Source: Streptomyces pactum
Lineage (GTDB): Bacteria; Actinomycetota; Actinomycetes; Streptomycetales; Streptomycetaceae
Assembly: GCF_016031615.1 (NCBI RefSeq)
Contig: NZ_JACYXC010000001.1
Coordinates: 868,001 to 932,000 of the forward strand
Direction: 5' to 3'
Length of the DNA: 64,000 nt
Shown: positions 10,017 to 19,315 of the stretch, in pieces
Position numbering within the stretch: position 1 is the stretch's first letter
Layout: every line of letters starts with the position of its first letter
The notes under the pieces: model-generated
Seen by the model: the letters and a program-made list of their open reading frames with translations, nothing else
What the model was told of the DNA's origin: nothing
Database searches by the model: none
Position numbers and translations under genes: made by a program

Positions 10017-13000
10017 GCCGACCCGAGCTCCTTGTCGATCAGATCGAATATGTCGTCGTCGGACACCACGTCGAGGTCGTCGTCGGACATGTCGTCGGCG
10101 TCGGCGGGCCGGGTGTCGGTGCCGCTGAGCACGGCCCGGATCCGGTTGCCGAGGTAGCGCAGGCGCGGCTCGACCTCGGCGAGCCGGGCCTCGTCGGCGG
10201 CCACCGTGATGAGCATGGCTTCGAGCTTCTGCAGCTCCGCCTCGAAGGGTGAGGGGGCCTCCTCCCCGGCTCCGCCGCCGAGCTCCTTCAGGAGCAGGCG
10301 GGTGACCGCCTCCGGTGACGGGTGGTCGAAGACGAGGGTGGCCGGCAGGCGCAGCCCGGTGGTCTGGGCCAGCCGGTTGCGCAGCTCGACCGCGGCCAGC
10401 GAGTCGAAGCCCAGCTCCTTGAAGGACCGTCCGGGTTCGATCGCCGCGCCGGAGGCGTGTCCGAGGACGGCGGCGACCTGGGCCAGCGTCACCTCCAGGA
10501 CGGCCTGCTCGCGGTCGGCCTCGGCCACCCCGGCCAGCCGCTGGGCCAGCGACCCGCCGGTGGTCTCGGCGCGGCGGGCCGGGGCGCGGACCAGGCCGCG
10601 CAGCAGCGCGGGCAGCATGCCCGCCTGCGCCTGGGTCCGCAGTGCCGCCGGGTTCAGCCGGATCGGCACCAGCAGCGGCGCGTCCAGCCCGAGCGACTCG
10701 TCGAACAGTTCCAGACCGAGGTCGGCGGAGAGCGCGCCGATACCCGTGCGCTCCATGCGTGCGAGGTCGGCCTCGTCCAGCTCGCCGGTCATGCCGGTGG
10801 CGTCGGCCCACAGGCCCCAGGCGAGGGAGCTGGCCGGCAGGCCGGTGGCGCGCCGGACGTGCGCGAGCGCGTCGAGTGCGGCGTTGGCGGCGGCGTAGTT
10901 GGCCTGCCCGGCGTTGCCGAGCTGCGCCGCGGCCGAGGAGAACAGGACGAACGCCGACAGCTCCGTCCCGGCGGTCAGCTCGTGCAGGTGCCAGGCCGCG
11001 TCCACCTTCGGCCGCATCACCCGCGCCAGCTGCTCCGCGGTGAGCGACTCCACCACACCGTCGTCCAGCAGACCCGCCGCGTGCACCACCGCCGTCAGCG
11101 GCCGCTCCAGCGAACCCAGCAACCCGGCCAGCTGCTCACGGTCCGACACGTCACACGCCTCGACCCGGGCCTGCGCGCCCAGCTCCGCCAGCTCGGCGAC
11201 CAGCTCGTCCACACCCGCGGCGGCCGCTCCGCGGCGGCTCACCAGCAGCAGCCGCTTCGCGCCGTGCCGCTCCGCCAGGTGCCGGGCGAACAGCGCGCCC
11301 AGACCACCGGTACCACCGGTGATCAGCACCGTGCCGTCCGGGTCCAGCGGCGCGGGGACGGTCAGCACCACCTTGCCGACGTTGCGGCCCTCGCGCAGGA
11401 ACCGGAAGGCCTCCTTGCCGCGGCGCACGTCCCAGGTCCGGATCGGCGACGGTACGAGCACACCCTGCTCGAACAGCGCGGTGATCTCGGTCAGCATCTG
11501 CTGGATCCGGTCCGGTCCCGCCTCCATCAGGTCGTAGGACCGGTACCGGACGCCGGGGTACTCGCGGGCGACGACCTCCGGGTCGCGGATGTCGGTCTTG
11601 CCCATCTCGATGAACCGGCCGCCGCGCGGCAGCAGTTCCAGCGTGGCGTCGACGAACTCGCCCGCGAGGGCGTCCAGCACCACGTCCACGCCGGCGCCGC
11701 CGGTCGCCTTCAGGAACGTGTCCCGGAAGTCCAGGTCGCGGGAGGAGGCGATCCGCTCGTCGGCGATGCCCAGGCCGCGTACCGCGTCCCACTTGGGCGG
11801 GCTCGCCGTCGCGAAGACCTCGGCCCCGAAGTGGCGGGCCAGCTGCACGGCCGCCATTCCCACACCGCCGGCGGCGGCGTGCACCAGCAGCCGTTCACCG
11901 GCGCGCAGGCCTGCGAGGTCCACCAGGCCGTAGTACGCGGTCAGGTACACCACCGGGACCGCGGCCGCCTGGGCGAAGGACAGGCACCGCGGCATCGGTA
12001 CGAGCGTCCGCCGGTCGGCCACCGCCACCGGCCCGAAGGCGTCGGTCATCAGGCCGAAGACCCGGTCGCCCGGGGCCAGGTCCGTGACGCCGGAGCCGAC
12101 GTCGAGGACGACGCCCGCCGCCTCGCTGCCCAGCGGGGCCTCGCCCGGGTACATCCCGAGCGCGATCAGCACGTCCCGGAAGTTCAGGCCCGCGGCCCGG
12201 ACCCCGACGCGCACCTCCCCCGCGCCGAGCGGCCGGCCGGCCTCCGAGGGGATGATCGCCAGGTCCTCCAGGGACCCCTTCTGCTCGATCCCCAGCCGCC
12301 AGGCGTCGCCGGCCGGCGGCGCGGGGACCCGCCCCAGCCGCGGCGCCAGCAGGGTGCCGCCGCGGACCGCCAGCTGCGGCTCGTCCAGCTCCAGGAGCGC
12401 ACCCCACTCCGGCTGGTCGCCGCCGTCGAGGTCCACCAGCGTGAACCGGCCCGGGTGTTCGGACTGCGCGCTGCGCAGCAGGCCCCACACCGGGGCGTGC
12501 GCGACGTCCGGCGCCTCGTCGCCCACCGCGACGGCGTTGCGGGTGACCAGGACCAGCCGCGTGCCGGCCGTCCGCTCGTCGGCGAGCCAGCGCTGGACCA
12601 GGTCCAGCGCCTGCCCGGCGACCGCCAGCGCGGCCCGGGCCGTGTCGTCCGCGGAGGCGGGGGGCACGACCTCGGCCAGCACCGCCTCGGGGGCCGTCGC
12701 ACCGTCGGCGAGCGCCTGCCGGAAGGCGGCCAGGTCCGTGAACCGCTCGCCCGGCGCCGGCAGTTCGCCGAGGACCGCCGTCCGCGCCTGCCGCGCCGCA
12801 CCGGCGGTCACCGGGGACCAGTCGATCCGGAAGAGGGCGTTGCGCCTGCTCTGCTGGGCGCTCTCCAGCTGTGCCTGGTCCATCGGGCGGAGCGCGAGGG
12901 AGTCCACGGCCACGACCGTGGCGCCGGCGTCGTCGACCACGTCGATGCGCAGGGCGGACTCCCCCGCCGGGCGGATGCGCACCCGCACCCGGGTGGGTCC

Positions 13001-16000
13001 GGTGCGCCCGAGCCTCACGCCCGACCAGGAGAACGGCAGGTCCACGGTCGATCCGGCCTCCTTGGCCAGCATCGAGCCGTGCAGTGCGGCGTCGAACAGG
13101 GCCGGGTGGACGGCGAATCCGTCGGTGCCGGCGTCGTCGGGCAGCGCCACCTCGGCGAAGACGTCCTGGCCGGAGCGCCACGCCGCCCGCACGCCCTGGA
13201 ACAGCGGTCCGTAACCGAGGCCGAGGTCCGCCAGCCGCGGGTAGAGGTCACCGACGGCGACCGGTTCCGCGCCGGCCGGCGGCCAGTGCACCGGGAACGG
13301 TTCCGCGGGTCCGGCGGCCGCGGTGAGCCGGCCGCGGCCGTGGCAGATCGCCTCGCGCCGCTCGTCCTCGCTCCCGGACTCGGGGCGGGAGTGGACGGCC
13401 ACCTCGCGGCGGCCGTCCTCGCCGGCCTCGCCCACGGTGATCTGGAACTGCCGTGCCGCGTCGTCCTCCAGGACCAGCGGCGCCTCCAGCACCAGCTCGT
13501 CCAGCACCTCGCAGCCCACCTCGCGGCCGGCCGTCAGGACCATCTCGACCAGTGCCGTGCCCGGTACCAGCACCGTTCCGAAGACCGTGTGGTCGCGGGT
13601 CCAGGGCTGGCTGTCCTGGGAGAGCCGCCCGGTGAACACCCACTCGTCCCGGCCGCCGAGCTGCACGGTGGCCGCGAGGACCGGGTGCTCCACCCGGCCC
13701 AGTCCGGCCGCGGCGGCGTCCCCGGCCGCGGCGCCCGGGGTCAGCCAGAACCGCTCGTGCTGGAACGGGTAGGTGGGCAGGGCCACCTTCTTCGCCCCGC
13801 TGCCCGCGAACAGCACCGGCCAGTCCACGGTGACGCCGGCGACGTGTGCCTCGGCCAGCGAGGTCAGGAACCGCTCCGGGCCGCCCTCGTCGCGGCGGAG
13901 CGAGCCCACCACGCCGACCCGGTCCTGCGCCCCGTGCGCCTGAGCCGTCTCCTCCACGGCCATGGTCAGCACCGGGTGCGGCGACATCTCCACGAAGAAG
14001 CCGGTGCCGTGGTCGATCAGGGCGCGGACGGCGGGTTCGAACCCGACCCGGCCGCGCAGGTTGCCGTACCAGTACGCCGCGTCCAGGGTCGCGGTGTCGA
14101 TGAACCCACCGGTCGCCGTCGAGTAGAACGGCACCTTCCCCGGCACCGGCGCCACCGGCGCCAGCACCTTCAGCAGCTCCTCCTCCACCGCCTCCACATG
14201 CGCCGAGTGCGAGGCGTAGTCCACCGCCACCCGACGCGCCCGGATCTCCTCGCGCTCACACGCCGCGACCAGCTCCGCCACCGCGTCCGCGTCACCGGCC
14301 ACCACCACCGCCGACGGCCCGTTCACCGCCGCCACCGAGATCCGCCCCTCGTACGGCCGCAGCAGCTCCTCCACCCGCTCCACCGGCAGCGCCACCGACA
14401 CCATCCCGCCACGGCCGGCCAGCCGGTCCAGCACCAGCCGGCTGCGCAGGGCCACCACGCGCGCGCCGTCGGTCAGGGACAGGCCGCCGGCCACGCAGGC
14501 GGCGGCGATCTCGCCCTGGGAGTGGCCCACCACCGCCGACGGCTCCACACCGTAGGAACGCCACAGCGCGGCCAGCGAGACCATCACCGCCCACAGCGCC
14601 GGCTGCACCACATCCACCCGCTCCAGCGACGGCGCACCCTCCACGCCCCGCAGCACGTCCTCCAGGTCCCACTCCACGAACTCCGACAACGCCCGCCCGC
14701 ACGCGGCGACCGACTCGGCGAACACCGGCGAGGACTCCAGCAGCCCCACCGCCATCCCCACCCACTGCGCCCCCTGACCGGGGAACACGAACACCGTCCT
14801 GCCACCGATGGTCCGGCCCTCGACCAGCCCGGTCGCCGGATCGCCCGCGGTGAGCGCGCCCAGGCCGCTGAGCAGCGCGCCCCGGTCCGGGGCCACCACC
14901 ACCGCGCGGCGCTCCAGCTGGGCCCGTGTCGTCACCGACGAGAAGCCGATGTCCAGGACGGAGAGGTCCGGCTGGGCGATCATGCGGGCCCGCAGGCGGT
15001 CGGCCTGTTCCCGCAGCGCCGCCTCGCTCCGCGCGGAGAGCAGCACGGGCACCGCCGCCGGGGGGACGGGCACGGCCTCGTCCCCGGCCGGCGCCGGGTC
15101 CTCGGCCGGGGCCTCCTCCAGGATCACGTGGGCGTTGGTGCCGCTGATCCCGAACGACGACACGCCCGCGCGGCGCGGCCGGTCCGTCGCCGGCCACTCC
15201 TGGGCCTCGGTCAGCAGCTCGACCTCGCCGGAGTCCCAGTCCACGTGCGGCGAGGGGGCGTCCACGTGCAGCGTGGCGGGCAACGTTCCGCGCCGCAGCG
15301 CCATCACCATCTTGATGACGCCCGCCACACCGGCCGCGGCCATGGTGTGCCCGAAGTTGGACTTGATCGACCCCAGCTTCAGCGGACTCCCGGCCCGCTC
15401 GCGGCCGTAGGTCGCCAGCAGCGCCTCGGCCTCGATCGGGTCACCGAGGGTGGTGCCGGTGCCGTGGCCCTCGACCGCGTCCACGTCGGCCGGGGTCAGG
15501 CCCGCGCTGGCCAGCGCCTGGCGGATCACCCGCTCCTGCGAGGGGCCGTTGGGCGCCGTCAGGCCGTTGCTCGCGCCGTCCTGGTTCACCGCGCTGCCCC
15601 GCACCACGGCGAGCACCCGGTGGCCGTTGCGGCGGGCGTCCGACAGCCGCTCCAGCAGCAGCAGTCCCATGCCCTCGGCCCAGGCCACTCCGTCCGCGGC
15701 CGCCGCGTACGCCTTGCACCGGCCGTCCGGCGACAGCGCCCGCTGCCGGCTGAACTCGACGAAGTTGTTCGGCCGCGGCAGCACCGTCACCCCGCCGACC
15801 AGCGCCAGCGAACACTCCTTGGCCCGTAGCGACTTGCAGGCCATGTCCACCGCGACGAGCGAGGACGAGCAGGCGGTGTCCACGGACACCGCGGGCCCCT
15901 CCAGCCCGAGGGTGTAGCTGATCCGCCCCGAGGCGACGCTGCCGGCGGCGGCGGTGGGGAGGTAGCCCTCGATCTCGGCGCTCCGGTCGCTCATCCCGGC

Positions 16001-16495
16001 GACGAATCCGTAGTCCTGGAACATCACGCCGCAGAAGACGCCGGTGTCGCTGCCGCGCAGCGACAGCGGGTCGATGCCCGCGTCCTCGAACGCCTCCCAG
16101 GCGCCCTCCAGCAGCAGCCGCTGCTGCGGGTCCATCGCCAGCGCCTCGCGCGGGCCGATGCCGAAGAACCCGGCGTCGAAGTCGCCCGCGCCGTCCAGGA
16201 ACCCGCCCTGGCGGGTGTACGAGGTGCCGGGGTGGTCCGGGTCCGGGTGGTACAGCCCCTCCAGGTCCCAGCCGCGGTCGTCGGGGAACCCGGTGGTCCC
16301 GACCCGGCGTTCGGCGACCAGCTCCCACAACTCGTCCGGCGAGGTCACACCGCCCGGGAACCGGCAGCTCATACCGACGATCGCGAGCGGCTCGCTCGCC
16401 CGGTCCAGGAGCTGCTGGTTCTGCCGCCGGAGCCGCTCGGTTTCCTTGAGCGACTTCCGGAGGGCCCCGACGATGTCGTTCTTATCGGCGGCCAT
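10013..16495 (-). CDS. PKS-C: fully reducing type I PKS module (KS-AT-DH-ER-KR-ACP)
   Basis: 2160 residues. The frame opens further upstream, but the ATG at 16495 is chosen because GGAGGAG precedes it and the protein then starts with a docking coil (MAADKNDIVGALRKSLKETE). KS: Cys209, His344, His383 (the last in NFGHTM rather than the usual NIGHT). AT: GHSQG (Ser659) and YASH (760-763), predicting methylmalonyl-CoA. DH: His969 in HTVFGTVLVP and Asp1135 in DAALH. ER about 1405-1715 with LNFRDVLIALG and the NADPH loop HAAAGGVGMAA; Tyr1449 in ALGMYP is the residue linked to S-configured alpha-methyl groups. KR about 1718-1900 with TGGTGGLG, LDD and Tyr1867. ACP GFDSL (Ser2032). An acidic C-terminal docking tail (SDDDLDVVSDDDIFDLIDKE) matches the helix type at the PKS-D N-terminus. 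Predicted to add one fully reduced, methyl-branched unit. Confidence 0.96.
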   Translation of the reverse strand: MAADKNDIVGALRKSLKETERLRRQNQQLLDRASEPLAIVGMSCRFPGGVTSPDELWELVAERRVGTTGFPDDRGWDLEGLYHPDPDHPGTSYTRQGGFLDGAGDFDAGFFGIGPREALAMDPQQRLLLEGAWEAFEDAGIDPLSLRGSDTGVFCGVMFQDYGFVAGMSDRSAEIEGYLPTAAAGSVASGRISYTLGLEGPAVSVDTACSSSLVAVDMACKSLRAKECSLALVGGVTVLPRPNNFVEFSRQRALSPDGRCKAYAAAADGVAWAEGMGLLLLERLSDARRNGHRVLAVVRGSAVNQDGASNGLTAPNGPSQERVIRQALASAGLTPADVDAVEGHGTGTTLGDPIEAEALLATYGRERAGSPLKLGSIKSNFGHTMAAAGVAGVIKMVMALRRGTLPATLHVDAPSPHVDWDSGEVELLTEAQEWPATDRPRRAGVSSFGISGTNAHVILEEAPAEDPAPAGDEAVPVPPAAVPVLLSARSEAALREQADRLRARMIAQPDLSVLDIGFSSVTTRAQLERRAVVVAPDRGALLSGLGALTAGDPATGLVEGRTIGGRTVFVFPGQGAQWVGMAVGLLESSPVFAESVAACGRALSEFVEWDLEDVLRGVEGAPSLERVDVVQPALWAVMVSLAALWRSYGVEPSAVVGHSQGEIAAACVAGGLSLTDGARVVALRSRLVLDRLAGRGGMVSVALPVERVEELLRPYEGRISVAAVNGPSAVVVAGDADAVAELVAACEREEIRARRVAVDYASHSAHVEAVEEELLKVLAPVAPVPGKVPFYSTATGGFIDTATLDAAYWYGNLRGRVGFEPAVRALIDHGTGFFVEMSPHPVLTMAVEETAQAHGAQDRVGVVGSLRRDEGGPERFLTSLAEAHVAGVTVDWPVLFAGSGAKKVALPTYPFQHERFWLTPGAAAGDAAAAGLGRVEHPVLAATVQLGGRDEWVFTGRLSQDSQPWTRDHTVFGTVLVPGTALVEMVLTAGREVGCEVLDELVLEAPLVLEDDAARQFQITVGEAGEDGRREVAVHSRPESGSEDERREAICHGRGRLTAAAGPAEPFPVHWPPAGAEPVAVGDLYPRLADLGLGYGPLFQGVRAAWRSGQDVFAEVALPDDAGTDGFAVHPALFDAALHGSMLAKEAGSTVDLPFSWSGVRLGRTGPTRVRVRIRPAGESALRIDVVDDAGATVVAVDSLALRPMDQAQLESAQQSRRNALFRIDWSPVTAGAARQARTAVLGELPAPGERFTDLAAFRQALADGATAPEAVLAEVVPPASADDTARAALAVAGQALDLVQRWLADERTAGTRLVLVTRNAVAVGDEAPDVAHAPVWGLLRSAQSEHPGRFTLVDLDGGDQPEWGALLELDEPQLAVRGGTLLAPRLGRVPAPPAGDAWRLGIEQKGSLEDLAIIPSEAGRPLGAGEVRVGVRAAGLNFRDVLIALGMYPGEAPLGSEAAGVVLDVGSGVTDLAPGDRVFGLMTDAFGPVAVADRRTLVPMPRCLSFAQAAAVPVVYLTAYYGLVDLAGLRAGERLLVHAAAGGVGMAAVQLARHFGAEVFATASPPKWDAVRGLGIADERIASSRDLDFRDTFLKATGGAGVDVVLDALAGEFVDATLELLPRGGRFIEMGKTDIRDPEVVAREYPGVRYRSYDLMEAGPDRIQQMLTEITALFEQGVLVPSPIRTWDVRRGKEAFRFLREGRNVGKVVLTVPAPLDPDGTVLITGGTGGLGALFARHLAERHGAKRLLLVSRRGAAAAGVDELVAELAELGAQARVEACDVSDREQLAGLLGSLERPLTAVVHAAGLLDDGVVESLTAEQLARVMRPKVDAAWHLHELTAGTELSAFVLFSSAAAQLGNAGQANYAAANAALDALAHVRRATGLPASSLAWGLWADATGMTGELDEADLARMERTGIGALSADLGLELFDESLGLDAPLLVPIRLNPAALRTQAQAGMLPALLRGLVRAPARRAETTGGSLAQRLAGVAEADREQAVLEVTLAQVAAVLGHASGAAIEPGRSFKELGFDSLAAVELRNRLAQTTGLRLPATLVFDHPSPEAVTRLLLKELGGGAGEEAPSPFEAELQKLEAMLITVAADEARLAEVEPRLRYLGNRIRAVLSGTDTRPADADDMSDDDLDVVSDDDIFDLIDKELGSA
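10935..11176. repeat. 242-bp exact duplicate of KR-domain DNA, copy in PKS-C
   Basis: Partner of 5371-5612. Together with the AT duplicate it shows two separate conversion tracts between the adjacent genes of block II. Confidence 0.88.
14037..14411. repeat. 375-bp exact duplicate of DNA in PKS-D, copy in PKS-C
   Basis: Partner of 2317-2691. Both lie in methylmalonyl-specific AT domains of neighbouring PKS proteins, in the same orientation. Confidence 0.9.
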
Positions 16496-16497
16496 GC

Positions 16498-16743
16498 CTA
16501 CTCCTCCACGTCCGGGCGCCCAGCGGCGACCGTGTTCTCGACTGCTCTCATCGCGCGTTCTCCCGCGCGATCCGGATCGGCGGCCCGGCGGTCCCACGGC
16601 CGGCCGGCGCACCCGGCACGGCGCACCGGGGGGACGGTTCGCGAACGGGCCGTCAGCCCGGCGCCGGCCGGGCGGGATTCGGGCGCCCGCGGGCCCGGCA
16701 CGGACCGCCTGACCGTGGTGCGCCCCTCGACGAACTTGTGCAT
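16498..16743 (-). CDS. Candidate 81-residue leader ORF ahead of PKS-C
   Basis: The ATG at 16743 has a good ribosome site (GAGGAAG, 4 nt upstream). The frame ends with TAG only 2 bases before the PKS-C ATG, and the PKS-C ribosome site lies inside its last codons. The predicted peptide begins MHKFVEGRTTVRRSV, is Arg/Pro/Gly-rich and matches no family I recognise. Its position suggests translational coupling, or a regulatory leader whose translation affects PKS-C. A similar arrangement precedes PKS-A. It could equally be chance open frame in high-GC DNA, so confidence is low. Confidence 0.3.
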   Translation of the reverse strand: MHKFVEGRTTVRRSVPGPRAPESRPAGAGLTARSRTVPPVRRAGCAGRPWDRRAADPDRAGERAMRAVENTVAAGRPDVEE

Positions 16744-16950
16744 GACTTCCTCGCGATCGCCCGATCGGGTCGGTGACGTGCTTTCTGCCGAGCCGGTCCC
16801 CGGAGTGGCCGGGGCACGGCCTGCCTGTGTGACGGTCCGCCCCGCGGAGAGCCCCCGTGAACGCCTTCGTTGATCCGGCCTCATCAGCACAGGACCCGGC
16901 CCGATCCTGATCGGATACAGCTCACCGATGCGCAATCCGCGGAATCCGCT

Positions 16951-16966
16951 GTGAGGTCCGTCTCAC
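16951..16966. promoter_or_regulatory. Perfect 16-bp palindrome GTGAG-N6-CTCAC, copy 1
   Basis: GTGAGGTCCGTCTCAC is a 5+5 bp inverted repeat with a 6-bp centre. The identical 16 bases occur at 39100-39115 in the second copy of the duplicated control region. Conservation in both copies amid diverged flanks suggests a regulator-binding site, possibly for the adjacent LuxR-type protein. The palindrome and its conservation are seen directly; the ligand is inference. Confidence 0.6.
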
Positions 16967-17263
16967 GACGGACCGGAACCGGACCGGGCAGGGTGGACGG
17001 GGGCATGAGGAACCGAATTACCGAGGCCGTGTGAGGCGTTCCGACATCACCGGAAAGTTGAATTCCGGATATTCGGATACGGTCGCACGACGTCGTATTC
17101 TGTGCTGCGTCGAGCTTTCGATTCGGCCGCCATACCCAATGACCAAGGGCGGCGGAGAACCGCGCCGTTGGACTCGATTCCGATCAACCTGCTCCTACCG
17201 TGCGCGCCCTGCCGACCAGCAGCGCGCGACGACGAGCGACGTACCGGTCCCTGCCTCTTCAGC

Positions 17264-17293
17264 GTCACCCAGGAACAGGACGACCGGTATAAG
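17264..17293 (+). promoter_or_regulatory. Probable promoter of the LuxR-type regulator
   Basis: TATAAG at 17288-17293 resembles a -10 hexamer, with only a weak -35 (GTCACC at 17264-17269). The expected start near 17300 would give a roughly 27-nt leader carrying AGAGGGGGAGG before the GTG at 17327. The same hexamer lies at 39434-39439 in the other copy, where no gene follows. Confidence 0.4.
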
Positions 17294-17326
17294 CAACAGT
17301 ACGTATTGACAAGAGGGGGAGGCGCG

Positions 17327-18133
17327 GTGCCAAGCTCGCCTTTGCACGACCGTGAGCGGATGCTCGACCTTGCCGTGACGGCACTTCACGAGCAGGTTCC
17401 GGAGCGTTTATGGCCCCCCATCGTCACCGAGTTACTCCGGGTCTGGGGCGCGAAGTTCCTCGTCATCAAGTCCGGGACATGGACGGCCGGTGAAGACACC
17501 GTGCACCTGTGGAATCCGGACGGAACGGTCCGGACCGAAATCAGCCCCCGCGCCCGCCAGGTGATCCGCGACTGCCACCCCCTGGCGGGCCGCTACACCT
17601 CCTCCACCGACCTGACACCGATGACAGCCGGCCAGATCGTCGGCGAAGCCGCGTGGCGCGACAGCGCCGAGGCGGCGCTGCTGCGCCGGACCGTGGGCGC
17701 CGACCACCTCCTCGGCCTCCCGCTGCCCGACATCTCCGCCCCCGTCCGGGGCTTCGCCGTCTACCGCGCCGGGAGCGGCTTCACCGACGCCCACCTGGAC
17801 TACGCCCGCCAGGTCCAGCCGCTGCTCGCCGGGGTCGCCCGGCAGATCACGCTGCTGCGCAGCTGGCGCGCCTCCACCACGAAGGCCCGCGACGAGGTTC
17901 CCGCCGCGCCGGCCGCCCGCCCCGCGGAGGGCAGGCTGACACCGCGTGAGGTGACCGTCCTGGCCCTGCTCGCCGACGCGCTCACCGCCACCGCGATCGG
18001 CCGCCGTCTCGGCATCTCCGTCCGCACCGTGCAGAAGCACATCGAGAGCATCTACCGCAAGCTCGGCACCAAGGACCGCATCACCACGGTGCTGCGCGCC
18101 CAGGCGTACGGCATCATCCCCGCCGGGGCCTGA
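17327..18133 (+). CDS. LuxR-type transcriptional regulator, probable pathway regulator
   Basis: 268 residues from the GTG at 17327, chosen because GAGGGGGAGG precedes it; the open frame extends upstream only through conserved control DNA. The C-terminal 65 residues form a LuxR/FixJ helix-turn-helix: LTPREVTVLALLA, then RRLGISVRTVQKHIESIYRK, then a short tail. The N-terminal 190 residues look like a sensory domain of the kind fused to short LuxR regulators in natural-product clusters. I see no phosphorylation site, Walker motif or clear PAS signature, so the input signal is unknown. It is divergent from PKS-C across the duplicated control region, which is why I link it to the polyketide pathway (inference). 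Confidence 0.88.
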   Translation: MPSSPLHDRERMLDLAVTALHEQVPERLWPPIVTELLRVWGAKFLVIKSGTWTAGEDTVHLWNPDGTVRTEISPRARQVIRDCHPLAGRYTSSTDLTPMTAGQIVGEAAWRDSAEAALLRRTVGADHLLGLPLPDISAPVRGFAVYRAGSGFTDAHLDYARQVQPLLAGVARQITLLRSWRASTTKARDEVPAAPAARPAEGRLTPREVTVLALLADALTATAIGRRLGISVRTVQKHIESIYRKLGTKDRITTVLRAQAYGIIPAGA

Positions 18134-18320
18134 GGCACGGCCCCCGGCCCGGCCGGCCGGTGACCTCGCCCGGCGGTGCGTGCGCGGACGACCAGGGTCC
18201 GGCTGCCCGGCGGGGTGGACGTACTGTGTACCGGGTCGGCGCCGGGCCTCCCCCCTGCCGTCGGCCCCGTCCCGCCGCGCGCCGGCGGCGCGGTGACCCC
18301 CCGACGACCTGGAGCCCGCC

Positions 18321-19244
18321 ATGTTCGACCCGCTGCCGCCGACGCTCCGCCGGGGGCTGGCCGCCGTGGTGCTGCTCGGCGCCCTCGCCGCGCCGGCGAC
18401 CGGGTGCGGGGCGGGCGGCCGGGGCTCGGACGGGGCCGCCGTGTCCACCGCGCCGTCCCAGGGCTCCGGAACGCCGGCCGGCGGTGGCCCGGCGCGCGGC
18501 CCCTCCGGCCCGGACGAGCGGCCCGCGGTGGTGCCTCCGGCGCCGCACACCGGCTTCGACTACCAGATCGGCGGTGCCTACCCGCCGGCGCCGGGGGTGC
18601 GCGCCGTCTCCCGGGACCGCACCGCCGAACCGACGGCCGGGCTGTACAACATCTGCTACGTCAACGCCTTCCAGGCCCAGCCGGACGCGACCGGCTGGTG
18701 GCAGCGGCACCATCCCGACCTGCTGCTCCGGGACGACACCGGCGCGCCGGTGATGGACCGGGACTGGGACGAGGCCCTGCTGGACATCTCCACGCCGGCC
18801 AAGCGCGAGCGGCTCGCCACCGTCGTCGGCGAGTGGATCGACGGCTGCGCGGCCGCCGGGTACCAGGCGGTCGAGGCCGACAACCTGGACTCCCACGAGC
18901 GCTCCGGCGGCCGCCTCACCCCCGGGCACGACCTCGCGTTCGCGGAGCTGCTGGTGGCCCGCGCCCACGCGGCCGGCCTGGCGATCGGCCAGAAGAACGC
19001 CGCCGAACTGGCGGAGGAGGGCCGGGACATCGGATTCGACTTCGCGGTCGCCGAGGAGTGCGGCCGGTACGACGAGTGCGCCGACTACGCCGCCGCGTTC
19101 GACGGCCGCGTCTTCGTGATCGAGTACGAGGCGAAGGGCTTCGCCGCCGCCTGCGAGGGGTGGGGCGGCACCCTGTCGGTCGTGCTGCGCGACCTGGAGG
19201 TGCGGCCCGCCGGGGAGCCCGGACACCTGCGCCGCACCTGCTGA
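18321..19244 (+). CDS. GH114-like endo-alpha-1,4-polygalactosaminidase family lipoprotein
   Basis: 307 residues with GGAG about 10 nt before the ATG. A twin-Arg-containing N-terminus and hydrophobic stretch (11-25) lead to a lipobox-like APATGC with Cys29, so it is probably a secreted lipoprotein. A Gly/Ser/Pro-rich linker follows to about residue 70. The catalytic part starts FDYQIGGAYPPAPGV and contains YNICYVNAFQ, a central EADN and a later EYEAKGF, a pattern seen in the GH114/DUF297 (TIM-barrel) family. It lies between the LuxR gene (same strand) and the convergent methyltransferase. Nothing ties it to polyketide assembly, and it may be an unrelated resident. Substrate is not established from sequence. 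Confidence 0.82.
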   Translation: MFDPLPPTLRRGLAAVVLLGALAAPATGCGAGGRGSDGAAVSTAPSQGSGTPAGGGPARGPSGPDERPAVVPPAPHTGFDYQIGGAYPPAPGVRAVSRDRTAEPTAGLYNICYVNAFQAQPDATGWWQRHHPDLLLRDDTGAPVMDRDWDEALLDISTPAKRERLATVVGEWIDGCAAAGYQAVEADNLDSHERSGGRLTPGHDLAFAELLVARAHAAGLAIGQKNAAELAEEGRDIGFDFAVAEECGRYDECADYAAAFDGRVFVIEYEAKGFAAACEGWGGTLSVVLRDLEVRPAGEPGHLRRTC

Positions 19245-19253
19245 CGTCCCGCG

Positions 19254-19300
19254 TTGCCGGCCCCCGTTCCCGTACGGCCGGGGCCGGACGGTACCGGGGA
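19254..19300. terminator. Possible bidirectional terminator between convergent genes
   Basis: CCGGCCCC and GGGGCCGG arms can pair around a roughly 15-nt loop. The element sits in the 71-bp gap between the GH114-like gene and the convergent O-methyltransferase. There is no T tract, which is common in high-GC actinobacteria. Confidence 0.4.
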
Positions 19301-19315
19301 CCGGGACGCGGAACG

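Larger units (their letters stand above)
16855..17313. repeat. Duplicated control region, copy 1 (between PKS-C and the LuxR gene)
   Basis: This intergenic DNA matches 39004-39457 in the same order and at nearly the same spacing. Shared blocks include GATCCGGCCTCA near 16873, the palindrome at 16951-16966, TCACCGGAAAGTTGAATTCC from 17047, TCGATTCCG(A/C)TCAACCTG near 17173, and TCAGCGTCACCCAGGAACAG near 17260, followed by CGGTATAAGCAA and AGTACGTATTGACA. Sequence between the blocks has diverged. The similarity stops a few bases before the LuxR ribosome site, so the duplicated unit is a control region rather than coding DNA. The rest of 16744-17326 holds no gene I can support. Confidence 0.9.

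Noticed and set aside
4761..10157. A 1798-codon plus-strand ORF opposite PKS-D
   Set aside because: Same reason: antisense shadow with repeated low-complexity segments mirroring PKS domain repeats.
10322..15829. An 1835-codon plus-strand ORF opposite PKS-C
   Set aside because: Antisense shadow of a PKS gene; composition is Arg/Gln/Val/His-rich and no family is recognisable.
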